Part shown: piece by piece, positions 1 through 4,847 of the stretch | How the letters are laid out: the number at the start of each line of letters is the position of its first letter | How positions within the stretch are numbered: position 1 is the first letter of the stretch | Assembly: GCA_012512545.1 (NCBI GenBank) | Contig: JAAZDZ010000531.1 | Span: 1 to 5,666, forward strand | Direction: 5' to 3' | Length of the DNA stretch: 5,666 nucleotides | From: Alcaligenaceae bacterium | GTDB lineage: Bacteria; Pseudomonadota; Gammaproteobacteria; Burkholderiales; Burkholderiaceae_B | The notes under the pieces: generated by a model | Told to the model about the DNA's origin: nothing | Seen by the model: only the letters and a program-made list of their open reading frames with translations | Database searches by the model: none | Position numbers and translations under genes: made by a program

Positions 1-86
1 CTGCCAATGGCAATCAGCGCATAAATGGCGCCGAGCGACAGCCCATTGAAGAACTGCTGCAGTAATTGGGGTATGAATTCGGACAT
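1..86 (-). CDS. livH: LivH, branched-chain amino acid ABC permease (N-terminus only)
   Basis: The minus strand encodes 28 codons beginning MSEFIPQLLQQFFNGL and ending in a YALIAIG segment before the frame leaves the window at base 1. E. coli LivH has nearly the same start (MSEQ, then an LQQ-FNG core, then YALIAIG), from memory. LivH is one of two inner-membrane permease subunits of the high-affinity leucine/isoleucine/valine importer, which works with LivM, the ATPases LivG and LivF, and the LivJ binding protein. The visible part is the amphipathic N-terminus and the beginning of the first membrane helix. An AGGA at 97-100 lies 10 bases before the ATG and supports this start. The gene lies 100 bases downstream of livJ in the same direction, with an intrinsic terminator in the gap. 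The rest of the liv cluster is expected to the left of the window. Confidence 0.88.
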   Translation of the reverse strand, partial: MSEFIPQLLQQFFNGLSLGAIYALIAIG

Positions 87-133
87 AAAACAGGATTCCT
101 ACTACGTCGGCCTGCCGGTAAGCGGCCGCCCAG

Positions 134-174
134 GAAAAAAGAAAGGCCCCAGCCGGATCACCGGCTGGAGCTTT
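134..174 (-). terminator. Intrinsic terminator/attenuator between livJ and livH
   Basis: A perfect 8-bp inverted repeat (CCAGCCGG at 149-156, ATCA loop, CCGGCTGG at 161-168) can be lengthened on the minus strand by a G-T pair and two GC pairs, then, past one mismatch, by two A-T pairs. On the minus strand it is followed by CTTTCTTTTTT (plus-strand A-tract about 134-144). This is a canonical Rho-independent terminator 13 bases after the livJ stop. Because livH follows immediately in the same orientation with no obvious promoter of its own, it probably works as a partial terminator that keeps binding protein above permease. The degree of read-through cannot be judged from sequence. Confidence 0.85.
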
Positions 175-186
175 GTTTACAACGAT

Positions 187-1305
187 CTAGTTTTCCAGCT
201 GGTTCATATTGCCTTTGTCGTCCACTTTGTAAACGGCAAATTCAAATTCCTTCAGGTCGCCCTTTTCGTCGTATTCGACCTTGCCGATAGCTGTATTGAA
301 GCTGGCCTGGTGCATGTGGTCGGCGACCTTGTCGGGGTCTTCGCCCACCGCATTGATGCTGTCAACCAGAATCTGAACGGCAGCATAGGCTGGCATGGTA
401 AAGGCGCCATCAGGGCTGCGATTATAGGTCTTGAAGTTCTCCAGGATCTTTTCGTTGCCTTCGAGCTTGGTGAAGTCGGCGGGCAGAGTCACCAGCAGAT
501 TTTCAGAAGCGGGGCCGGCGATGGCGATGAGGTCGTCGTTGGCCACCCCTTCAGGCCCCATGAACTGCGTGTTCAGCCCTTGCTCACGCGCCTGGCGCAG
601 CAACAGGCCGAGTTCTGCATGGTAGCCGCCGAAGTAGATCAGGCCGGGATCCATGGACTTGAGCTTGGTGATGACGGCGGAATAATCGCTGTCGCCCACG
701 TTGATGCCTTCGTACATGGCGACTTCAATGCCTTCCTTGCCAAGGCTGTCGCGCACCTGGCTGGCCAGGCCGCTGCCGTAGGTCTGCTTGTCGTGCAGGA
801 TGGCTACGTTTTTGGGCTTGAGATCAGAGGCGATATAGCGCGCTGCGAACGGGCCTTGCTGGTCGTCGCGGCCAATGGTGCGGAAGAAATAATGCGGCTT
901 GATGGTGTCGGTGACCAGGGGTGAAGTGGCTCCCGGTGTAATGGCCACAATGCCTTCGTTCTCGTAGACGTTGACGGCCGGTACGGTTGTGCCCGAGCAG
1001 GCATGCGCCACGGCGAATTTGGCGCCTGAGTTGACAACGCGGTTGGCCGCAGGCACTGCCTGTTTGGGCTCGCAGCCATCGTCAATCAGCAGGGGTTCGA
1101 GCTTTTTGCCATTAATGCCGCCAGCAGCATTAAAGGCGTCGATGGCGGTCAGCGCACCCGCCTGAATCTGGTCGCCGTATTGGGTGGCGGGACCGGTCAT
1201 GGGTTGCGGAATGCCGATCTTGATGGTTTCGGCATAGAGGCTGCCCGAGAATGCCAAGGCACCAAGGGCGAGGGCAAGGGGTTTCACTCTGATAAAAGAC
1301 TTCAT
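187..1305 (-). CDS. livJ: LivJ-type periplasmic branched-chain amino acid binding protein
   Basis: This 372-residue protein captures leucine, isoleucine and valine (perhaps related amino acids) in the periplasm and delivers them to the LivHM permease. Residues 1-25 form a signal peptide with basic N-terminus, hydrophobic core and a likely cut after SLYA, leaving ETIKIGI. The rest is a type I periplasmic binding fold (Peripla_BP_6/LivJ family). Segments shared with E. coli LivJ, from memory, include YGDQ, DPKQAV-like EPKQAV, HDKQTYG, FMGPEGVAN and YDEKGDLKEFEF. Cys78 and Cys103 match the mature Cys53-Cys78 disulfide. Tyr43, Ser104, Thr127, Tyr228 and Glu252 fall at known ligand positions. The frame extends nine codons upstream, but the ATG at 1305 starts the signal peptide and has GGAG at 1316-1319, 10 bases away. 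It sits between proC and livH on the same strand. Exact ligand preference is uncertain. Confidence 0.93.
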   Translation of the reverse strand: MKSFIRVKPLALALGALAFSGSLYAETIKIGIPQPMTGPATQYGDQIQAGALTAIDAFNAAGGINGKKLEPLLIDDGCEPKQAVPAANRVVNSGAKFAVAHACSGTTVPAVNVYENEGIVAITPGATSPLVTDTIKPHYFFRTIGRDDQQGPFAARYIASDLKPKNVAILHDKQTYGSGLASQVRDSLGKEGIEVAMYEGINVGDSDYSAVITKLKSMDPGLIYFGGYHAELGLLLRQAREQGLNTQFMGPEGVANDDLIAIAGPASENLLVTLPADFTKLEGNEKILENFKTYNRSPDGAFTMPAYAAVQILVDSINAVGEDPDKVADHMHQASFNTAIGKVEYDEKGDLKEFEFAVYKVDDKGNMNQLEN

Positions 1306-1426
1306 ACCTGCGGGTCTCCAGTTGATCGCCAAGGCGACTTGTCATGTTCTGACTAGAATGGTTACTGCAACACTTCTGAAATCGTTGCGGCCCGCATATT
1401 CTCCGGGCAGCGCTGGTACGCTGTCA

Positions 1427-1452
1427 CTACGGGTATGCCCTAGGGGCTAGGG
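1427..1452. repeat. Alternating CTAGGG/CCCTAG half-sites in the proC-livJ gap
   Basis: CCCTAG (1438-1443), GGG, CTAGGG (1447-1452) is a perfect 6-bp inverted repeat with a 3-base spacer. The same middle half-site also pairs with CTAcGGG at 1427-1433 across TATG, with one extra base. The three half-sites thus alternate in orientation in 26 bases. They lie 16-41 bases beyond the proC stop and about 120-150 bases upstream of the livJ start. No T-run follows on either strand, so a terminator is unlikely. A binding site for a dimeric regulator of livJ is the best guess, but no regulator can be named. The remaining gap (1306-1426) holds the livJ ribosome binding site and no promoter I can place with confidence. 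Confidence 0.4.
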
Positions 1453-1467
1453 TTCTACCTGAGTCTT

Positions 1468-2298
1468 TCAGGAAAAATCGCGGGAAAGTCCGGCTGCGCG
1501 GTCCGCTGCGGCCAGCATGGCTTTGCGCACCGTGCCGGAAAAATCGTTCTGATTCAGCACATCGAGCGCGGCTGCCGTGGTGCCGCCTTTGGAAGTCACC
1601 CGTTCGCGCAGCGTGGCGAGATCTTCGTGGGACAGCCCGGCAAGCTGGGTAGCGCCCGTCACCGTAGCCAGTGCCAGGCGGCGCGCCTGGGCGGCATCCA
1701 TGCCCTGCTCCACCGCAGCGGCAATCATTGCCTCAAGAAACAGGAACACATAGGCAGGCCCGCTGCCCGACAGTGAAGTCACGACGTCAATGGCGTGATC
1801 GTCGTCAACCCACACCACTTCGCCAACCGCTTTGAAAAGCATCTGCACCTGAGCGCGCTCCGCCTCGCTCACCCCACTGCCGGCCATAAGCCCGGTCGCC
1901 CCGGCAGCGATCAGCGCGGGCGTGTTGGGCATGCTGCGCACCAGCCGCGTCCAGGGTTTTTCAGGACTGCCCAGCCAGTGTCCAAGCGCCTCAGAAGAAA
2001 TGCCCGCTGCAATGCTGACAACCAGAGTGTCGGATTGCAGGTAGGGACGCAGGCCCGCCACCGTTTCCTTCATGAATTGTGGCTTGACGGCCAGCACCCA
2101 GATGCGGCGGCTGGACAATGTGGCGTCAGGCCCGGTGGCGGTGCTACAGCCTTGCCCGGCCCAACTTTGCAAGGCTTCGGGGTTGATGTCGATGACGTGA
2201 ACATCGTGCGCGCCGCAGCGTTTGCCGATGAGTCCGGCGCCCAGGGCCGAGGCCATATTGCCTCCGCCAATGAATGCAATGGTGATTTCTTGGTTCAT
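1468..2298 (-). CDS. proC: Pyrroline-5-carboxylate reductase
   Basis: This 276-residue cytoplasmic enzyme reduces 1-pyrroline-5-carboxylate to L-proline with NAD(P)H (EC 1.5.1.2), the last step of proline synthesis. An N-terminal Rossmann fold is marked by FIGGGNMASAL at residues 9-19. VKPQ (71-74) and RSMPNTPA (121-128) are typical of the cofactor domain. The C-terminal dimerisation and active-site domain carries SLSGSGPAYVF (175-185) and VTSKGGTTAAAL (234-245), the family signature. Length agrees with the roughly 270 residues of E. coli ProC. The frame is open for 30 codons upstream, but MNQEITIAFIGGGNMA is the usual N-terminus, so the ATG at 2298 is chosen. No Shine-Dalgarno precedes it; a TACAAT hexamer lies six bases upstream, suggesting a leaderless transcript. 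It is divergent from ugpB and reads toward livJ, 162 bases away. A link with either transporter is not implied. Confidence 0.95.
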   Translation of the reverse strand: MNQEITIAFIGGGNMASALGAGLIGKRCGAHDVHVIDINPEALQSWAGQGCSTATGPDATLSSRRIWVLAVKPQFMKETVAGLRPYLQSDTLVVSIAAGISSEALGHWLGSPEKPWTRLVRSMPNTPALIAAGATGLMAGSGVSEAERAQVQMLFKAVGEVVWVDDDHAIDVVTSLSGSGPAYVFLFLEAMIAAAVEQGMDAAQARRLALATVTGATQLAGLSHEDLATLRERVTSKGGTTAAALDVLNQNDFSGTVRKAMLAAADRAAGLSRDFS

Positions 2299-2304
2299 GG
2301 CGCC

Positions 2305-2333
2305 ATTGTACGGTTTGTTTATCCGTTTATTGA
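2305..2333 (-). promoter_or_regulatory. Candidate proC promoter giving a leaderless mRNA
   Basis: On the minus strand TACAAT (2305-2310, five of six matches to the sigma70 -10 consensus) stands six bases before the proC ATG. That would put the transcription start at or next to the A of the start codon. Seventeen bases upstream is TCAATA (2328-2333), a weak -35 match. The lack of any AGG-type ribosome binding site before the ATG agrees with a leaderless message. The -35 is poor, so this is a prediction only. Confidence 0.4.
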
Positions 2334-2363
2334 TTGACTCATTTTCATGAATGTGACTACATT
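2334..2363 (+). promoter_or_regulatory. Candidate sigma70 promoter (P1) facing ugpB
   Basis: TTGACT (2334-2339, five of six consensus bases) and TACATT (2358-2363, four of six) are separated by 18 bases. The start would fall near 2370, giving a leader of about 120 bases before ugpB. It lies back to back with the proposed proC promoter, whose -35 touches this -35. The proposed Pho box lies downstream of this start, so P1 may supply basal transcription or be affected by regulator binding at the box. Confidence 0.45.
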
Positions 2364-2373
2364 GGAGCGCCCG

Positions 2374-2393
2374 CAGACGAACTTCCACGTCTG
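2374..2393. repeat. Short inverted repeat in the ugpB leader
   Basis: CAGACG (2374-2379) and CGTCTG (2388-2393) form a perfect 6-bp inverted repeat around an 8-base spacer. It starts just after the predicted P1 start and runs into the first Pho-like half-site. It could be a small hairpin at the 5' end of a P1 transcript or a dimeric operator. Arms this short can arise by chance. Confidence 0.25.
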
Positions 2394-2439
2394 GTCACGC
2401 CCTTGTCAAGAACATGTCATAGACTGCACCTGCTTCAAT
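2392..2439 (+). promoter_or_regulatory. Candidate Pho box and promoter (P2) of the ugp operon
   Basis: Three half-sites, TGGTCAC (2392-2398), TTGTCAA (2403-2409) and ATGTCAT (2414-2420), put GTCA at 2394, 2405 and 2416, exactly 11 bases apart. The PhoB box is made of direct 7-base CTGTCAT-like repeats with 4-base spacers, giving the same 11-base period. The last two sites match at five and six of seven positions. Thirteen bases downstream is TGCTTCAAT (2431-2439), an extended -10-like element, so the box would sit where a -35 is usually found. PhoB activation of ugp in low phosphate is established in E. coli and other proteobacteria. The box-to-minus-10 distance is slightly longer than usual. 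Confidence 0.6.
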
Positions 2440-2492
2440 CGGCACACACTCACCCTTTCACCGGTCATGATGCTTTTTCAGGAGAGTTCCTT

Positions 2493-3803
2493 ATGAAAGT
2501 CAAGTTCTTCGCCCTTTCCTTCAGCGGCCTGCTGACTGTCGCACTGGGAAGCGCCCACGCCGCCACGGAAATCACCTTCTGGCACTCAATGGAAGGCGCC
2601 TTGGGCGATCGGGTCAATGAACTGGTGGAAGGCTTCAACAAAAGCCAGGACGAATACACCGTCAATGCGATTTACAAAGGCGCTTACGGTGAATCAATGA
2701 ATGCGGGCGTCGCGGCCTTTCGCGCCGGCAATGCGCCAGACATCCTGCAGGTATTTGAAGTCGGCACGGCGACCATGATGTACGCCAAGGGGGCAGTCAA
2801 GCCCATACAGGAAATGTCCGAAGAAGCGGGCGACGCAATCGACCCTGCCGATTTTCTGGGTGCAGTGGCCAGTTACTATTCGTCTTCGGAAGGCAAGCTG
2901 ATCTCCATGCCTTTCAACAGCTCGACGCCCGTGCTCTACTACAACAAGGACGCCTTTGAAAAGGCGGGCCTGGACCCGGAAAACCCGCCCAAGACCTGGA
3001 AGGAAGTGGCCGAGGCGGGCAAGAAACTGCGCGAATCCGGCCTGGAATGCGGCTACACCACCGGCTGGCCTTCCTGGATTCAGCTGGAAACCTTCGCCGC
3101 CTGGCATAACGTGCCCTATGCCAGTCAGAACAACGGTTTTGACGGGCTGGATGCCCGCCTGAGCGTAGACGCGCCCGCCTTCGTCAAGCATTTTGACTTC
3201 CTGGCTCAGATGTCCAAAGACGGCACCTTCACCTATGGCGGCCGGGGCGATGCGCCCAATGCGCTGTTCACCTCGGGAAAATGCGGCATGTTCACGGGGT
3301 CGAGCGGTTCGCGCGCCAACATCATCCAGAATGGCGATTTCACTTTCGGCACCTCCACCCTGCCCTATCACGATGACATTCAAGGCGCCCCTCAGAACAC
3401 CATCATTGGCGGCGCTTCGCTGTGGGTTTTCGCCAGGAAATCCCCGGAAACCTACAAAGGCGTGACGCAATTCTTCAAATACATTTCCAGCCCCGAACTG
3501 GCGGCCAGATGGCACCAGGAAACCGGCTATGTGCCAGTGACGAAGGCTGGCTATGAAGTCACAAGAGAATCGGGCTTCTATGTCGAGAACCCGGGCACCG
3601 ATGTCGCAGTGCGCCAGCTTGATGCCGACACCACAGAGAATTCCCGCGGCGTGCGGCTGGGCTTTCTGCCGCAGATCCGCGAAATCGCCGATGGCGAAAT
3701 GGAGCGTATCTTCGCCGGTGAAGTCAGCGCTGAAGACGGCATGAAACGTATCGTGCAACGTGGCAACGACCTTCTCAAGCGCTTTGAGTCCAGCGTCAAG
3801 TAG
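2493..3803 (+). CDS. ugpB: UgpB, periplasmic sn-glycerol-3-phosphate binding protein
   Basis: This 436-residue protein (E. coli UgpB, 438) binds sn-glycerol-3-phosphate, and in E. coli glycerophosphocholine, in the periplasm and hands it to the UgpAE permease. Residues 1-23 are a signal peptide ending SAHA before ATEITFW. The rest is a solute-binding family 1 protein close to E. coli UgpB along its length, with blocks FWHSMEGALG, AAFRAGNAPDILQV, EVGTATMM, PFNSSTPVLYYNKDAF, NNGFDG, IIGGASLW, WHQETGY and the C-terminal RGNDLLKRFE. Tyr65, Glu89, Ser144, Ser270, Gly307, Tyr346 and Arg396 line up with ligand contacts recalled from the E. coli structure. The frame is open for 53 codons upstream, but the ATG at 2493 starts the signal peptide and has AGGAG (2480-2484) 8 bases away. 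It heads ugpB-ugpA-ugpE and follows a putative Pho box. Confidence 0.96.
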   Translation: MKVKFFALSFSGLLTVALGSAHAATEITFWHSMEGALGDRVNELVEGFNKSQDEYTVNAIYKGAYGESMNAGVAAFRAGNAPDILQVFEVGTATMMYAKGAVKPIQEMSEEAGDAIDPADFLGAVASYYSSSEGKLISMPFNSSTPVLYYNKDAFEKAGLDPENPPKTWKEVAEAGKKLRESGLECGYTTGWPSWIQLETFAAWHNVPYASQNNGFDGLDARLSVDAPAFVKHFDFLAQMSKDGTFTYGGRGDAPNALFTSGKCGMFTGSSGSRANIIQNGDFTFGTSTLPYHDDIQGAPQNTIIGGASLWVFARKSPETYKGVTQFFKYISSPELAARWHQETGYVPVTKAGYEVTRESGFYVENPGTDVAVRQLDADTTENSRGVRLGFLPQIREIADGEMERIFAGEVSAEDGMKRIVQRGNDLLKRFESSVK

Positions 3804-3814
3804 GCATGGCCGGG

Positions 3815-3838
3815 GCTCCCGGGCCGACAACCGGGAGT
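3815..3838 (+). other. Hairpin just after ugpB
   Basis: CTCCCGG (3816-3822) and CCGGGAG (3831-3837) form a perfect 7-bp stem with an 8-base loop, extendable by a G-T pair. It begins 12 bases after the ugpB stop. Only an interrupted T-poor stretch (TTCTTCACTT) follows, so it is a weak terminator at best. It may protect the 3' end of a ugpB message from nucleases. Its loop overlaps the -35 of the candidate internal promoter. Confidence 0.55.
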
Positions 3839-3852
3839 TCTTCACTTAAAAT
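3824..3852 (+). promoter_or_regulatory. Candidate internal promoter before ugpA
   Basis: CCGACA (3824-3829, four of six matches to TTGACA) and TAAAAT (3847-3852, five of six to TATAAT) are 17 bases apart, the ideal spacing. A start near 3858-3860 is predicted, just upstream of the terminator. A transcript from here would lack the first arm of the TCCGC/GCGGA hairpin, leaving the next segment free to pair with the terminator loop. In a GC-rich genome an AT-rich hexamer like this is informative, but no experimental support is available. Confidence 0.35.
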
Positions 3853-3899
3853 CCGCCATGTGCGGACTGTCAGGGAAGCCCGGCATCAGCCAGTCCGCA
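3852..3899 (+). promoter_or_regulatory. Competing RNA pairings upstream of the ugpA terminator
   Basis: TGCGGACTG (3861-3869) is the exact reverse complement of CAGTCCGCA (3891-3899), whose last eight bases form the apical loop of the terminator hairpin. Part of the same segment, GCGGA (3862-3866), can instead pair with TCCGC (3852-3856) in a local 5-bp hairpin. The 9-bp pairing crosses the terminator stem, so it would either form a pseudoknot with it or replace it as an antiterminator. Which structure wins cannot be told by eye. The ligand or condition that might switch it is unknown. Confidence 0.4.
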
Positions 3900-3936
3900 G
3901 GCTGGAAATGCTCGGGGCTTCCCTGCTGTTTTTTTT
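3871..3936 (+). terminator. Strong intrinsic terminator between ugpB and ugpA
   Basis: CAGGGAAGCCC (3871-3881) and GGGCTTCCCTG (3915-3925) form a perfect 11-bp stem. Inside it GCAT/ATGC (3883-3886 with 3908-3911) and CAGCC/GGCTG (3887-3891 with 3900-3904) continue the helix to an 8-base loop. After CTG comes a run of eight T (3929-3936). It ends only 9 bases before the ugpA ATG and occupies the place of a ribosome binding site. It should sharply reduce transcription into ugpA unless read-through or antitermination occurs. A terminator after a binding-protein gene is a known way to make that protein in excess of its permease. Confidence 0.85.
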
Positions 3937-3945
3937 GAACCTGCC

Positions 3946-4827
3946 ATGGAAAAACGCGTCGTTTTCAGCCACAAAACCTTGCCCTACCTGCTGGTGGCGC
4001 CACAATTGGCGATCACCCTCATCTTCTTCTTTCTTCCGGCTGGTCAGGCGCTGTGGCAGGCTTTTCACCTCGAAGACCCTTTCGGGTTGTCATCGACGTT
4101 TGTCGGCCTGGACAACTTCCGCGACTTGCTGCGCGACCCCGAATACCTGAACTCCTTCAAGGTCACGGCGGTTTTCTCTGCGCTGGTGGCGGTGCTGGGC
4201 CTGGCGGTTTCGCTGCTGCTGGCCGTGCTGGCCAATCGGGTGGTGCATGCCGCCGGTTTTTACCGCAATCTGCTGATCTGGCCCTATGCAGTGGCCACGG
4301 CTGTGGCCGGCGTGCTCTGGCTGTTCCTGTTTTCGCCTTCGGTGGGGATACTGGCTGTCTATATGATGGAAGCCGGACTGGCCTGGAACCCGCGCCTGAA
4401 TTCCAATGACGCAATGGCGCTGGTGGTGCTGGCTGCAGTCTGGAAGCAGATCTCCTATAACTTCATTTTCTTCCTGGCCGGGCTGCAGGCGATTCCCCGC
4501 TCCCTGCTCGAAGCCGCCGCCATCGACGGAGCCAGCCCATTCCGGCGCTTCTGGAGCATCGTTTTCCCGCTGCTGTCGCCCACCACCTTCTTTTTGCTGG
4601 TGGTGAACGTGATCTACGCTTTTTTCGATACCTTTGCCATTATCGACATCATGACTCAGGGTGGCCCGGGCACCTCCACCTCCATTCTGGTCTACAAGGT
4701 CTACACCACAGGTTTCAAGGGGCTGGATATCGGCTCGTCAGCGGCGCAATCCGTCGTTCTCATGCTGATTGTCGTGGCATTGACGGTGGTGCAATTCCGC
4801 TATATCGACCGCAAGGTCAATTACTGA
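3946..4827 (+). CDS. ugpA: UgpA, sn-glycerol-3-phosphate ABC permease subunit
   Basis: This 293-residue inner-membrane protein (E. coli UgpA, 295) forms with UgpE the channel that imports sn-glycerol-3-phosphate, driven by the ATPase UgpC. About six hydrophobic segments are visible, near residues 12-33, 74-97, 107-128, 157-180, 205-228 and 266-286. The EAA loop that contacts the ATPase starts [14 protein letters not shown] at residue 189 and ends with PLLSP. Blocks such as [34 protein letters not shown] and AAQSVVLM match E. coli UgpA closely, from memory. The ATG at 3946 gives the expected N-terminus ([20 protein letters not shown]), yet it has no Shine-Dalgarno sequence because the terminator T-run lies immediately upstream. 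Translation may depend on initiation without SD pairing or on coupling to a short upstream frame. ugpE follows after 20 bases. Confidence 0.95.
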   Translation: MEKRVVFSHKTLPYLLVAPQLAITLIFFFLPAGQALWQAFHLEDPFGLSSTFVGLDNFRDLLRDPEYLNSFKVTAVFSALVAVLGLAVSLLLAVLANRVVHAAGFYRNLLIWPYAVATAVAGVLWLFLFSPSVGILAVYMMEAGLAWNPRLNSNDAMALVVLAAVWKQISYNFIFFLAGLQAIPRSLLEAAAIDGASPFRRFWSIVFPLLSPTTFFLLVVNVIYAFFDTFAIIDIMTQGGPGTSTSILVYKVYTTGFKGLDIGSSAAQSVVLMLIVVALTVVQFRYIDRKVNY

Positions 4828-4847
4828 AGGGGGTGCAGGGTTGCATC

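Noticed and set aside
121..130. GCGGCCGC octamer here and again at 5041-5048
   Set aside because: Two copies of a GC-rich palindrome in unrelated contexts (a gap and the ugpE coding region) are expected by chance and show no flanking similarity.
25..924. Plus-strand open frame of 299 codons opposite livJ
   Set aside because: It overlaps livJ, the terminator and the livH start on the other strand and resembles no known protein; it is a shadow of livJ codon use.
1386..1396. TGCGG-C-CCGCA palindrome in the proC-livJ gap
   Set aside because: The single-base centre cannot form an RNA hairpin, and an 11-base GC-rich palindrome alone is too weak to call an operator.
1795..2337. Plus-strand frame of 180 codons opposite proC
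   Set aside because: It is antisense to the conserved proC core and shows no family motifs.
2334..2492. Upstream extension of ugpB by 53 codons
   Set aside because: It would bury the signal peptide, cover the promoter and Pho-like sites, and lacks a ribosome binding site; the ATG at 2493 has a good one.
2694..3845. Long minus-strand open frame of 383 codons opposite ugpB
   Set aside because: It lies wholly antisense to a clear ugpB, has no recognisable domain, and is expected where GC-rich codons leave the opposite strand free of stops.
3806..4150. Plus-strand frame starting 2 bases after the ugpB stop and running into ugpA
   Set aside because: The TAG-gc-ATG spacing hinted at reinitiation, but the product has no recognisable sequence and overlaps 205 bases of ugpA in the wrong frame.
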